Position numbers and translations under genes: made by a program. From positions 1 to 64,000 of the forward strand of contig CADAAR010000009.1 in assembly GCA_902785945.1 (NCBI GenBank): a DNA stretch of 64,000 nucleotides, in the 5' to 3' direction. Under the pieces are notes generated by a model that searched no databases, was not told the DNA's origin, and saw only the letters and a program-made list of their open reading frames with translations. Position 1 is the first letter of the stretch; the number at the start of each line of letters is the position of its first letter. This document shows positions 12,757-21,843 of this stretch, in pieces. The stretch is from an uncultured Prevotellaceae bacterium. GTDB lineage: Bacteria; Bacteroidota; Bacteroidia; Bacteroidales; Bacteroidaceae.

Positions 12757-15120
12757 TTACTTCGTTTCGAGTTTGGTGGCAACAGTCTTATAGCCGTCGG
12801 CCGAGGTCTTCAACACAATTCTGGAGGGCGACTGACCTGCACGGAGGATGACCAGCGCGGAGCCGTTCCAGAGGCGACGGTGGTCTGTGACGTTGAGCTC
12901 GTCGCTGTTATGATCGCCGCTGCTGACGGCCACGATGGCGGCATCGCCCTCGACGGCAAATCGGAGCTCATCCTGCGCCATCGGTACGCGACGGCCCTTG
13001 CTGTCGACGGCGTGGATGCGGACGTGCATCAGGTCGGTGCCGTCGGCCTGCCAGGTGTTGTCTTCTGGGGTGGCGATGAGACGGACGGCCTTTCCTGCAG
13101 TCTCGATCTTGTGGCGCGCGACAGGCTTGCCATCAGTATAGGCAATGGCCTCTAATCGGCCGTCGGCATAGGCGATGTCGTTCCAGCGGATCTGGTTGCG
13201 CAGCTTGGGGTCGTTCACGGGGTTCTGCTTACGACCAAGGCTCTTGCCGTTGAGCACGAGCTCTACCTCGTCGGCATTGGTATAGGTGATGAGGTTGAGC
13301 TTTGTATTTGGTTTGCGGTTCCAGTGGTCGCTCATGCCGTCGTTGCCCGTCTGGATGCCATTCCACATGATGTCGTTCTTAGAGTCGATGACGGCGATAT
13401 GCACCAGCGGCTCGTCGGGTTTGAAGAACGAGCGCATGTAATAGGCCTTGGGCTTGGGTTCGAGCGAGATGTCGAACACACCCTGTGCCCAACCTTTTGC
13501 GGGCCAGCCCTGACTCTCGCCAAGGTAGTCGATGGCGCCCCAATAGGCGAGGCCGATGACGCGGTCGAGGTTCATCTCGAAATAGTTCTGTCCCATGGCG
13601 GAGATAGAGGCCTCACTCTGGTAGAAGGTCATCCAGGGGAAACGGCGCCCGTCGCCAGGGAAGTACATATAGCGATAATTGTAGGCCTGAATGTCGGTCT
13701 GGATGGCGAGGTCGTGGGGCAGGGAGTCGGTATCCCAGTTGCGGTAACGGGGATGCATGGCAACGGTCACGAGACGGGTGGAGTCGTAACGCTGGAGCAG
13801 CGTCTTTTGCAGCTTGTACATTGTGACGCCGAAGTCGTTGAACGGTTGGTTGGGGTCTTGCTGCAGCTCGTTGCCGAGACTCCAGAGAATGACGGAGGGT
13901 GAGTTGCGGTCGCGCTTGATCCACTCGGGCACGTCGTATTGCCAGAGTTGTTCGAAGGGCACCTTGCCGCCCGTGTGCTGACGCGTCCACTTGTCGTAGA
14001 GCTCGTCGACCAGCAGGATGCCGTGCTTGTCGCAGAGGCGGATGAAGTCGCGGCTGTAGGGGTTGTGCGAGGTGCGGATATGGTTCATGCCGAACTGTTT
14101 CATCAGCAGGATACGCTTCTCGATGGCCTTGGGATAGGCGGCTGCGCCGAGGGCACCGAGGGTGTGGTGGTTGGCATAGCCCTTGAGCAGCACCTTACGG
14201 CCATTGAGCTTGAAACCGAAGTCGGGTCCGAACTCGATGGTGCGAATGCCGAACTGATCGCTGGTCTCATCGGCCACAGTGCCATCCTCGCGCAGGAGCT
14301 TGGCTTTTGCAGTATATAAGTAAGGTGTGTCGAGGTCCCAGATCTTCGGGTTCTGGAGGGCGATATCAGTAGCGATACGGGCCTCCTGACGACGGGTACC
14401 ACGATGGCGCTTGATAGCGACGGTGTCGCAGTAGGCCGTCTGACCGTCAGGGTCGAGAATCTCGAGGGCGACGCGTGTGGCCTTGTTGGTGCGGTTGGTG
14501 AACTCGGCTGAGATGGAGACGTAACGGTTGTCGCACGTGGTGATATAGAGGGGATGGCGCTCGAAATAGAGGTCTCTAGGTGTGGTGACGAGGCTGACGT
14601 TTCGGAAGAGTCCGCCACCTGTATACCAACGGGAGTTGCCTGGCTCACGGGTATCGGCGATGACCTCGATGAGGTTGTCTTCGCCATATTTCAGACGGTC
14701 GCTAAGGTCGATCTCGAAGCCCACGTAGCCGTAGTTGGTACTGCCCACGAGCTGGCCGTTGAGCTGCACGTCGGCAGTGTACATGATGCCCTCGAAATCG
14801 AGGAGGATGCGACGACCTTTTAGGTCGGCTGATGGGGTATAGTGCAGACGGTAATAGCCTTTGGCCATTTCCTTGAAGCCTCTGCTCGACAGACGGCTCT
14901 TGATATTGGCGGCGACGTCGGTATTGTCGGCTTTCTCGTCAGCCGCAGGGGCCACCCAGGGTTGTTCAATCTGGAAGTCGTGCGGCACGTTCACCTTCCG
15001 CCATTGGCCTTCGTTGTTGAGTCTGAATTCCCAACCGAAGTTGAGACATTCGGTATGTCGTTGCGCCGATGCACCCAGTGTCATCAGTACGGCAGTTAAG
15101 CCTACATATAGTCTTTTCAT
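12757..15120 (-). CDS. GH2 glycoside hydrolase, probable beta-galactosidase
   Basis: This 787-residue secreted enzyme has a signal peptide (LTAVLMTLGASAQ), then a sugar-binding domain (GWEFRLNNEGQWRKVNVPHDF), an immunoglobulin-like domain and a TIM barrel. SLGNELQ at about 414-420 carries the acid/base Glu. The nucleophile is probably the Glu in YQSEAS near residue 502. A DUF4982-type region and C-terminal Ig-like domain follow. GH2 enzymes of this layout remove beta-galactosyl and related residues, fitting galactan side chains of RG-I. The gene start overlaps the GH105 stop by 4 nt (ATGA), so the two enzymes should be made together. Beta-glucuronidase or arabinopyranosidase activity cannot be excluded. 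Confidence 0.9.
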   Translation of the reverse strand: MKRLYVGLTAVLMTLGASAQRHTECLNFGWEFRLNNEGQWRKVNVPHDFQIEQPWVAPAADEKADNTDVAANIKSRLSSRGFKEMAKGYYRLHYTPSADLKGRRILLDFEGIMYTADVQLNGQLVGSTNYGYVGFEIDLSDRLKYGEDNLIEVIADTREPGNSRWYTGGGLFRNVSLVTTPRDLYFERHPLYITTCDNRYVSISAEFTNRTNKATRVALEILDPDGQTAYCDTVAIKRHRGTRRQEARIATDIALQNPKIWDLDTPYLYTAKAKLLREDGTVADETSDQFGIRTIEFGPDFGFKLNGRKVLLKGYANHHTLGALGAAAYPKAIEKRILLMKQFGMNHIRTSHNPYSRDFIRLCDKHGILLVDELYDKWTRQHTGGKVPFEQLWQYDVPEWIKRDRNSPSVILWSLGNELQQDPNQPFNDFGVTMYKLQKTLLQRYDSTRLVTVAMHPRYRNWDTDSLPHDLAIQTDIQAYNYRYMYFPGDGRRFPWMTFYQSEASISAMGQNYFEMNLDRVIGLAYWGAIDYLGESQGWPAKGWAQGVFDISLEPKPKAYYMRSFFKPDEPLVHIAVIDSKNDIMWNGIQTGNDGMSDHWNRKPNTKLNLITYTNADEVELVLNGKSLGRKQNPVNDPKLRNQIRWNDIAYADGRLEAIAYTDGKPVARHKIETAGKAVRLIATPEDNTWQADGTDLMHVRIHAVDSKGRRVPMAQDELRFAVEGDAAIVAVSSGDHNSDELNVTDHRRLWNGSALVILRAGQSPSRIVLKTSADGYKTVATKLETK

Positions 15121-16268
15121 TTTACTAGCTTATAATATTCTGTGCCGCCGAGGAGAAAACATCCTGTGCCGTAGTCCTCGAAGTCGGGAACTTTGGTGTA
15201 GGAGAGAGGCTGGCCGGCGGAGGGGTCTTTGCCTGTGCCCTGAGCCCAGCCGAGGAAGCCGTCAGGATGGACGCAGTCGCGGACGAGCGCCTCCCAGGCA
15301 CGGTCGCAGACAGGACGATAGACGGCTGCCTTGAGGTAACCCTTCTGGATGCCCCACGCCATACCGTAGAGGAAGAGCGCAGTGCCCGACATTTCCTTGC
15401 CACCATAATCGGCGTAGCTGACGAGACTCGGATTCCACAAACCGTCTTCCGAGCGCTGACACTTGCGGAGGGCCTCACTCATCAGCAGGAAGTCTTTCTT
15501 CAGTTGCTTGTAATACTTATCCTTCGGCGAGAGCAGATTCATGCAACGTACGAGGGCGGCATACACCCAACCGTTGCCACGACTCCAGTAGCAGTTCTTG
15601 CCATCGGGGGTGGCGTAGGGAGCCACGTAGTCCTTATCGCGCCACCAGAGTCCCTCCTTCGTGTTGAAGAGTCCACCAGCAAGGGTGTTACGGGTCCACA
15701 GGTACATCTTCATTGCGTGGTCGGCGTATCTGCGTTCGCCCGTTACCTTATAAGCCTGCATGTAGACGGGCATCGCCATCTGGATGGCATCGATCCACGT
15801 CCACCAGCCGTAGAGCGACCCTTCGGCCTCAGGCTTCTTATCGTTGGGTGTCTGCATCTGGTTGTTGAGGTTCTCGAGTATGGGCTTGATCTTCTCCTCG
15901 CCACCGCTCTGCATATAACGGTCGAAGTAGGTCTGTCCACAGCACTGGTCGTCGGCATCGTTGGTCTTCACACCGTTGCGAGGGGTCCACTTGTGGAAGT
16001 TACCCCAGCGGTCGGTATAGTCGATGTAACGTGCATCGTTGTCGATCTCGTAGAGGGCCATCAGTCCTTCGTAATACACGGCGCGTGTCCACAGCGACGA
16101 GGGACGTACACGGTTGACGTTGGTGGGCAGTGTGGGGTCGGCATACTTGATCATGAAGTAGTCGTTCACTTTACGCAACGTCTTCATCACGTCGCTGGCT
16201 GCCTCGCTCTGGGCCATCGTGATGCTGGCGACCATCAGAGCGAGGAGTGATAAAATAGTTTTTCTCAT
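15117..16268 (-). CDS. GH105 unsaturated rhamnogalacturonyl hydrolase
   Basis: This 383-residue secreted protein (signal LMVASITMAQ) has an (alpha/alpha)6 barrel of family GH105. It removes the unsaturated galacturonyl residue left at the non-reducing end after RG lyases cut. Aspartates that correspond to the YteR catalytic pair appear in TNDADDQCCG (about 102-111) and WTWIDAIQMAMP (about 157-168). GNGWVYAALVR and the terminal DYGTGCFLLGGTEYYK are also typical. It is the natural downstream partner of the three PL11 lyases in this window. Its start is 16 nt after the SpoIIE-like gene. Confidence 0.93.
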   Translation of the reverse strand: MRKTILSLLALMVASITMAQSEAASDVMKTLRKVNDYFMIKYADPTLPTNVNRVRPSSLWTRAVYYEGLMALYEIDNDARYIDYTDRWGNFHKWTPRNGVKTNDADDQCCGQTYFDRYMQSGGEEKIKPILENLNNQMQTPNDKKPEAEGSLYGWWTWIDAIQMAMPVYMQAYKVTGERRYADHAMKMYLWTRNTLAGGLFNTKEGLWWRDKDYVAPYATPDGKNCYWSRGNGWVYAALVRCMNLLSPKDKYYKQLKKDFLLMSEALRKCQRSEDGLWNPSLVSYADYGGKEMSGTALFLYGMAWGIQKGYLKAAVYRPVCDRAWEALVRDCVHPDGFLGWAQGTGKDPSAGQPLSYTKVPDFEDYGTGCFLLGGTEYYKLVK

Positions 16269-16284
16269 TGTTTTGTGATAGTTT

Positions 16285-18648
16285 TTATTTTGTAATTGTC
16301 TTTTTCAATGTGACGGTCTTCTCGCCTGCGGCAATGATGAACTGCAGGTCGGCATCTTCGGTACGTGCCTCGATGTTAACATCACCTTTAGTGCCGTCAG
16401 GATAGGCCTCCTTCACAAGGTTCTTCACCACATTCACCATCTCTTCTGCGATGGCGTTACCGAGTGTCTTGTTCATACCGACAGCCGCACAGGCTTCCGT
16501 GGTGAAATAGGTGATATAGGCCTCATTCTTCGGGTCGTTGGAGATCGTGAGGCTTCGCTGATAGGAGTCGCCAGGCTTACGCAGTTTGTACTGCAGGGCA
16601 ACCATTGTCATTGGCTTCTCGACACCCTCGCCCATGAAGCGGCCGACGGCCTCCTTCATCCAGTTGGTGAACGACTCGGCAGTCAGCTTTTCCTTCAGTA
16701 CCTTTGTGGCCTGCAGGCTCTCGCCCAGCATACGACGATCGCCATAAGCGTCGTCGGCGGCATTCTTCGCCTGCAACAGATCCTGGTTGTAAAGGAAGAT
16801 AAGGGTGCCTGGGTCGATACGGGTTTCCTGGGTGTTATAATGGAAGTCGGCATGGGTGCCTACAGCCGCATTCTGGTCGACGGGCAACAGACCGATGCCA
16901 GAGCCTACGAGCATGGGGGCCGTGTGTCCAGCGTTGGTGTAGCACAGACGACCGGTCTCGAGATCGATGATACCAACGAGGAGCGTGACACCCATATTGT
17001 TGTTGTCGCGGCTGGTGAGTGCTTTGTTGATGGATGTTACGATCTGTGCTGGATCGGTCATATGAATAGAGCGGGTGCGGAACTCGGTTCTGGTAATCGC
17101 CATCGCTGTAGAAGCGTCGATGCCCTTGCCTATTGCATCGCCGATGCAGAAATAGAGCTTGTCGTTTTGGATGAAATAGTCGTAGAGGTCGCAGTCGATC
17201 TCGTCGGCAGGCTTCAGGGTAGCAAACATGTGAATGTCATCACGTTGGGTCAGGGGTCCAGGCATCATCGCCTCCTGAATATGGCGGGCGATGTTCTGTT
17301 CCAGGATTCCTTGTGTATGAATCGTTTTGGAGGACTCCATCTCGTTATAGTCTGCCTGCAGCTGGTGATACTTCTTCACCAGACGATGGGTCTTGCGACG
17401 GCGGTAGAGGGTGTAGAGTGAGAAACCTCCGAAGACAAGGGCGATGGCCACCAGCAGATTGATGGTGCGCAGACGGGTGCGGAATGCCTCCTCATCGGCC
17501 AACAGGGTTGCCTTCTGACGGATGGTCGACAGTTCCTCGGCATCCTGTTTGCGGGCCTTGGTGATGGCGGAGTCGAGTGATTCGCTAATCTCCAGGGCGA
17601 CGACCATTGCGGAGTCACGACGACCTGCCTTCATGTTGGCCTTGAACTTGGGCAGCACCATCTTCTGGAAATCTTCGATGGAGTAGTTCTTGCGACCGAG
17701 CATTTCGTCGAGACATGCATAGTTGTCGGCGGCCTCTTCCCAGCGGCCTGCAGCGGCCAGGTAGTCGATAACGGCAATGCGGCCCTCAGGCATCTTGCTA
17801 TACTGGGTGGTCAGATAATGGTCGTAGACCTTAGCGGCCTCTTCCTTTTTCCCCTGACCGTCGAGGGCGATGGCGCGATAGATGTCGTAGCGGGCCCACT
17901 GACGGTCGACGTAAGCGGGGTCGGCATCGTTGCGCTGCTCGTACTGACGGATGAGTTCGGCGTAACGGTCAATCCACATGAGGGCTTCGCGGTATTCTTT
18001 GGTCTCGTTGTAGTTGAAGGCGATGTTCACCACACCGGCGATGGCGTTCTTATAAGCCACATCGGAACGGTTTGCCTCGATATTCTTCATGTGGGTCTGG
18101 TAGGCACGTTCATAGCTCTCGTTGGCATCATCCTTTGACAAACCGAAACGCGACTGGCACAGACCCATGATCAGTATCAGGTTGTTGTAGTCACTCGTCG
18201 TGTCGCACTTCAGCTCCTCCAATCGCTTGACCACAGGTTTCGCCATATCGAGCACGGCGTCGTATTCGCCTCGCATGCCCAGTACGTTGGCCAGATGACT
18301 GGCAGACTTGGCGTAGATGTCGAGATCTCCTGGCTCGGTAGAGCTCTCGGTCTGGGCGATGGCCGTCTTCCAATAGAATTCCGCCATACGCAACTGGTTG
18401 GTGCGGTCGCAGGCGTAACCCTGCCAGTAGTAAGCTTCGGCCTCACCTAACTCACCGATGGTATACAGACTGTCTGCCAGTGTCAGCAACTCTTGATAGT
18501 CTCTTTCCTCATAGGCATTCTGTATCTGACGAAGGGCTCTCTCGTGACGCTCTTCCGACGGTTTACCTTTCTTACAGGCTGACAGGCCGAGCAACGATGC
18601 TGCTGAAAGCATCAATATAAATAGATGGGTTTTGTTCATTGTTTTCAT
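16285..18648 (-). CDS. TPR-SpoIIE-HATPase lipoprotein, both catalytic sites degenerate
   Basis: This 787-residue protein has a lipobox (GLSAC). Residues about 30-370 are TPR-like repeats, followed by a transmembrane helix near 395-412 and a short coiled coil. A SpoIIE/PP2C-like domain spans about 460-690 and a C-terminal anti-sigma-type HATPase remnant about 700-787. The phosphatase keeps GDAIGKGIDAS and NAGH. The usual YTDGLTEA motif is YNQDLLQA (about 618), and the usual DDLTMLA is EKPMTMVA (about 677), removing metal-binding aspartates. The kinase keeps the N-box helix (AIAEEMVNVVKNLVKEAYP), but the sequence jumps from FIIAAG to KTVTLKK, omitting the ATP-lid glycine boxes. It may be a pseudo-enzyme sensor or scaffold. 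It heads the six-gene operon and has its own promoter. Confidence 0.85.
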   Translation of the reverse strand: MKTMNKTHLFILMLSAASLLGLSACKKGKPSEERHERALRQIQNAYEERDYQELLTLADSLYTIGELGEAEAYYWQGYACDRTNQLRMAEFYWKTAIAQTESSTEPGDLDIYAKSASHLANVLGMRGEYDAVLDMAKPVVKRLEELKCDTTSDYNNLILIMGLCQSRFGLSKDDANESYERAYQTHMKNIEANRSDVAYKNAIAGVVNIAFNYNETKEYREALMWIDRYAELIRQYEQRNDADPAYVDRQWARYDIYRAIALDGQGKKEEAAKVYDHYLTTQYSKMPEGRIAVIDYLAAAGRWEEAADNYACLDEMLGRKNYSIEDFQKMVLPKFKANMKAGRRDSAMVVALEISESLDSAITKARKQDAEELSTIRQKATLLADEEAFRTRLRTINLLVAIALVFGGFSLYTLYRRRKTHRLVKKYHQLQADYNEMESSKTIHTQGILEQNIARHIQEAMMPGPLTQRDDIHMFATLKPADEIDCDLYDYFIQNDKLYFCIGDAIGKGIDASTAMAITRTEFRTRSIHMTDPAQIVTSINKALTSRDNNNMGVTLLVGIIDLETGRLCYTNAGHTAPMLVGSGIGLLPVDQNAAVGTHADFHYNTQETRIDPGTLIFLYNQDLLQAKNAADDAYGDRRMLGESLQATKVLKEKLTAESFTNWMKEAVGRFMGEGVEKPMTMVALQYKLRKPGDSYQRSLTISNDPKNEAYITYFTTEACAAVGMNKTLGNAIAEEMVNVVKNLVKEAYPDGTKGDVNIEARTEDADLQFIIAAGEKTVTLKKTITK

Positions 18649-18680
18649 CTTGCTTTATAAGAGTTAGTATGATTTGCTTG

Positions 18681-18712
18681 CAAAGATAAGGGTTTATTTT
18701 CATTTATCCAAG
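18681..18712 (-). promoter_or_regulatory. Promoter of the SpoIIE-GH105-GH2-M6-Memo-AmrS operon
   Basis: On the minus strand TATCTTTG (18688-18681) lies exactly 20 nt after CTTG (18712-18709). The leader to the ATG at 18648 is about 26 nt. No strong terminator is seen between this site and the end of the PL11 gene 14 nt upstream, so some readthrough from PL11 is possible. Confidence 0.75.
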
Positions 18713-18725
18713 TTTTTCGCCCGAT

Positions 18726-20600
18726 TTATTTCAGGAAGGGGTTCACCGTCTCGTCGGGACCGAGATAGAAACCGGGCTCCGAGGGTTGGTTGTAGCCTAC
18801 GTTTTGTGTCGCTGTCGATAAGCGATAGGGGATATCTTCCATCAGACAGTTGATGCGGTAGTCGGTGGGGATGGGTGATACGAAGATGCGCAGTTCGCTA
18901 CTGTCGGGGGTACGAGCGATGACCTCCTCTCGCCAGTCGCCAAGAATGTCGGCCGCCAGACAGGGATTCGACTTTGTGCCGTTGTTGAACACAATGCCTG
19001 GGAAGGTGACGATGTCCTCGATGGTATGGTTCTGCCAGTTGTATTTCGACACGCGTCCGCGATCGAGCATCTCGCGCAGCAGGTCGCCGTCCCACCAGAT
19101 GCCGAAGTTCATCGGCAACCAGCGTCCACCGAGCATCAGGTAATTATGATGCTGTGGGTCGTCGGCATCTTTGGCAATATTGATGATCTCGCCCTTGATA
19201 TTTCTAATTCCGTGACTGTCGGCACTCCACATCTCGACACCCGGATTCGTGGGGTCGATGTCAGCTGCCATCGCGCGACCCACATCGCTCGTTGAGGGAA
19301 CCTGGAAGATGACCTCTCCTGTGCGGGCATTGCGGAAGTCAGAGCCGTCGCGACGGTTCTCGTGACAGTCCCACACTTGCAGCTCGCGACTCTTTGGGTC
19401 GAAGGCCATCAGGTGGATGGCGTCGCCGTGACCCATACCCGTGTTGTAGAGGCCGCGTCCGTCGTGGTCGACAGCCATCGAACCGTAAGTGATCTCGTCG
19501 CAGCCGTCGCCGTCGACATCAGCCACGCGGAGATTGTGGTTTCCCTGTCCTGCATAACTGGCCCACTCAGGATTGTTGGTATCGAACACCCAGCGGCTCT
19601 TGAGTTCGTGGCCGTCCCAATCCCATGCGGCGAGCACTGAGCGGGTGTAGTAGCCACGACAGAAAATGGCTGATGCCTTCTTCCCGTCGAGATACCCCAC
19701 GGCAGCCAGCATACGGTCGCTGCGGTTGGCTTTGTTGTCGCCCCAGCCTTTGGGATCGCCACGCTCGGGGATATAAGGCTTGGTGTCCATCGCCTCACCC
19801 GTAAGGCCGTTGAACACAGTGATGTATTCCTTGCCTGTAAGGATGCGCCCGATTTTGTCGGGGCCTTTATGGCGATAGTCGGCTTCTGGATCGCCAATGA
19901 CTTTTCCCTTGCTGTCGATGGTACCATCAGAAGTTCGTACTATCATTTCAGCCTTGCCGTCGCCATCGAGGTCGTAGACGATAAAAGGCGTATAGTGGGC
20001 GCCGCTGCGGATATTGATGCCCAGATTGATGCGCCAGAGCAAAGTGCCGTCGAGACGGTAGCAGTCGAAGAGGGTAGGACCAGTGTAGCCGTCGTGGGCG
20101 TTATCGTGTGAGTTGGAGGGGTCCCATTTTAAGATGATCTCGTATTGTCCGTCGCCGTCAACATCGCCCACGCTGGCGTCGTTGGCCGAATAGCGGTATT
20201 GCCGTCCATCGGGTGTTTCGCCATCGGCGGGTTTCTGAAGAGGGATGGTCAGATAGCCGTTAGGAGCATCGCTATGAAGTGTGTAACGGCCGTTGGCGCT
20301 TCCGCCTTGTACTTCGTATGTGGCTGCTGTTGGCAGTGGGTTGTTGTCGATGAAAAATGTGCCGCCTTTAGTGAGAGGTTCGTGGTTGAGTTTCTCTCCA
20401 TTTCTATAGACATTGAAAGGTTGTCCTTTAGCGTCGGAGGTGAGTGTACGCCAGCTGACGATGACCTGTTGGTCATTCCGGATAGCTACCACACCGCGGT
20501 TTAGTTGTTCGCGGCTCATCTGTTGCATATTGTAGTTTGGCTGTGACGCAGCCGACAACGCAACAAGGAGAAGTCCTGAAAAGATTAGTTTTTGTTGCAT
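18726..20600 (-). CDS. PL11 rhamnogalacturonan lyase (compact form)
   Basis: This is 624 residues from ATG at 20600, with signal peptide LIFSGLLLVALSAASQ. An in-frame ATG at 20633 lies inside the -7 promoter box, so it cannot be on the transcript. The sequence is a PL11 eight-bladed propeller throughout: LNRGVVAI near the start, calcium-binding repeats such as DVDGDGQYE and DLDGDGKAE, NPEWASYAGQGNHNLRVADV, LAADILGDWREEVIART, and YNQPSEPGFYLGPDE at the end. PL11 enzymes cut the rhamnose-galacturonate backbone of RG-I by beta-elimination. No tail domain is present, unlike the other two PL11 proteins here. It lies just upstream of, and on the same strand as, the GH105/GH2 operon. Confidence 0.95.
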   Translation of the reverse strand: MQQKLIFSGLLLVALSAASQPNYNMQQMSREQLNRGVVAIRNDQQVIVSWRTLTSDAKGQPFNVYRNGEKLNHEPLTKGGTFFIDNNPLPTAATYEVQGGSANGRYTLHSDAPNGYLTIPLQKPADGETPDGRQYRYSANDASVGDVDGDGQYEIILKWDPSNSHDNAHDGYTGPTLFDCYRLDGTLLWRINLGINIRSGAHYTPFIVYDLDGDGKAEMIVRTSDGTIDSKGKVIGDPEADYRHKGPDKIGRILTGKEYITVFNGLTGEAMDTKPYIPERGDPKGWGDNKANRSDRMLAAVGYLDGKKASAIFCRGYYTRSVLAAWDWDGHELKSRWVFDTNNPEWASYAGQGNHNLRVADVDGDGCDEITYGSMAVDHDGRGLYNTGMGHGDAIHLMAFDPKSRELQVWDCHENRRDGSDFRNARTGEVIFQVPSTSDVGRAMAADIDPTNPGVEMWSADSHGIRNIKGEIINIAKDADDPQHHNYLMLGGRWLPMNFGIWWDGDLLREMLDRGRVSKYNWQNHTIEDIVTFPGIVFNNGTKSNPCLAADILGDWREEVIARTPDSSELRIFVSPIPTDYRINCLMEDIPYRLSTATQNVGYNQPSEPGFYLGPDETVNPFLK

Positions 20601-20630
20601 GATGTTTGTTAGTTTGTTTGTAATCTGCTG

Positions 20631-20638
20631 CAAAGATA
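20631..20638 (-). promoter_or_regulatory. -7 element of the compact PL11 gene
   Basis: TATCTTTG on the minus strand, with the leader running about 24 nt to the ATG at 20600. No exact TTTG is found at the expected -33 distance. It is divergent from the alarmone synthetase promoter 38 nt away. Confidence 0.6.
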
Positions 20639-20676
20639 AGAATATTTGCCCAATTTTGCAAGAAATGGTGTGAATA

Positions 20677-20708
20677 TTTGGTGGTTTTCGATAATATTAC
20701 TACTTTTG
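20677..20708 (+). promoter_or_regulatory. Promoter of the alarmone synthetase gene
   Basis: TTTG (20677-20680) and TACTTTTG (20701-20708) are separated by exactly 20 nt. The leader to the ATG at 20740 is about 25 nt. Confidence 0.75.
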
Positions 20709-20739
20709 TGGCAGAATCATCACTAAGAATAAAGAATTT

Positions 20740-21843
20740 ATGGACAAGGTAATACTCGACCCACACGGCGAAATGCTGATGCAGCAATATCGCGAACTGG
20801 TACCCACACTCGAACAGTTGGCCAAGAATGCCTACGACTTGTTGCGTCGTGCGCTCCGTGAGCAAGGTATCTACGTAACGGCCTTTGAGTATAGAGTGAA
20901 AACAGAACAGTCGCTAGCTGGAAAACTAGAACGGAAAGGTGCGAAGTATAAGAGCATTTCTGATATAACCGACCTCGTAGGACTACGTGTCATCACTTTC
21001 TACACCGACGAGGTCGACAAGGTAGCAGTCATCGCAAAACGCGTATTCGATATCGACTGGCAAGAGAGTGTAGACAAGCGTAAGCTGCACCAGTTGGACA
21101 GCTTCGGCTACAACTCGCTGCACTATATCTGTCGGCTGAAAGACAAAGCTTTTGAGAATATCCGTTTTGAACTACAGATGCGTACGGCCTTGCAACATGT
21201 GTGGTCGACCATAGAGCATGATACAGGCTACAAGGGTGAGGTGAAGATTCCCCGTGAGTACAAGCGACAGTTTAGTCGTCTGGCAGGTATGTTGGAGTTG
21301 GTCGACGATGAGTTCAGTCGTCTGCGCATCGTGCTTACCGACTACCGTCGTCAGGTACAGACGCTGGTGAAGAGCGGACAGTTAGACGAGGTGTCGCTGT
21401 CGGGTGATTCGTTCCGCAGCTATCTCGACTTGAAACCCTTTGACCGTCTGAATCGACGTATCGCTGCCGTCAATCAGGCTGAGATCTATCCTGTTTCGCT
21501 GATGAACTATCTTCCGCTGCTCGAGAAGTTCGGAATGGAGACCCTCGGCGACGTACAGCAGTTTATCGACGAAAACAGCGACGATGCTTATCAGTTGGCC
21601 GTCTCGCAGTTGGCAGTAACCGACCTCGATATCCTGTCGTCGGGAGCCGCCTTGCAGTATCTTAGCTTAGTGTATGTGCTGAAGCATGACGGAGGACGAG
21701 ATGGTCTGAAGTCTGTCTATGATGCCATCAATGGCGAAGACGATGCTAATAGCCGCCTGGCCGATATGATGTTGGAACAGGCCGAAACATTGCGCTTTAT
21801 GCAAGCCAAGAAAAAGAATAGAGCCCCTCGAGAGACTACTTGA
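20740..21843 (+). CDS. RelA/SpoT-domain (p)ppGpp synthetase-like protein
   Basis: This 367-residue cytoplasmic protein has a RelA/SpoT nucleotidyltransferase domain in about residues 40-165. Key stretches are RVKTEQSLAGKLERKG, ITDLVGLRVITFY, DSFGYNSLHYICRL, and FELQMRTALQHVWSTIEHD, where the E-Q-R and H-x-W-x-x-x-E-H pattern is typical of active synthetases. There is no hydrolase domain, so it is a small alarmone synthetase-type protein with a long helical C-terminal extension (about 165-367). It would make (p)ppGpp from GTP/GDP and ATP in the stringent response. It is transcribed divergently from PL11. Its last 8 bp overlap the convergent gene that follows. Confidence 0.9.
   Translation: MDKVILDPHGEMLMQQYRELVPTLEQLAKNAYDLLRRALREQGIYVTAFEYRVKTEQSLAGKLERKGAKYKSISDITDLVGLRVITFYTDEVDKVAVIAKRVFDIDWQESVDKRKLHQLDSFGYNSLHYICRLKDKAFENIRFELQMRTALQHVWSTIEHDTGYKGEVKIPREYKRQFSRLAGMLELVDDEFSRLRIVLTDYRRQVQTLVKSGQLDEVSLSGDSFRSYLDLKPFDRLNRRIAAVNQAEIYPVSLMNYLPLLEKFGMETLGDVQQFIDENSDDAYQLAVSQLAVTDLDILSSGAALQYLSLVYVLKHDGGRDGLKSVYDAINGEDDANSRLADMMLEQAETLRFMQAKKKNRAPRETT

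Noticed and set aside
15267..16250. 327-codon plus-strand frame opposite GH105
   Set aside because: GH105 on the minus strand has full family motifs, and the antisense frame has no recognisable domain, promoter or ribosome site.
20601..20633. Upstream ATG extending the compact PL11 by 11 residues
   Set aside because: It overlaps the -7 promoter element, so it would lie upstream of the transcription start. The signal peptide begins properly at 20600.
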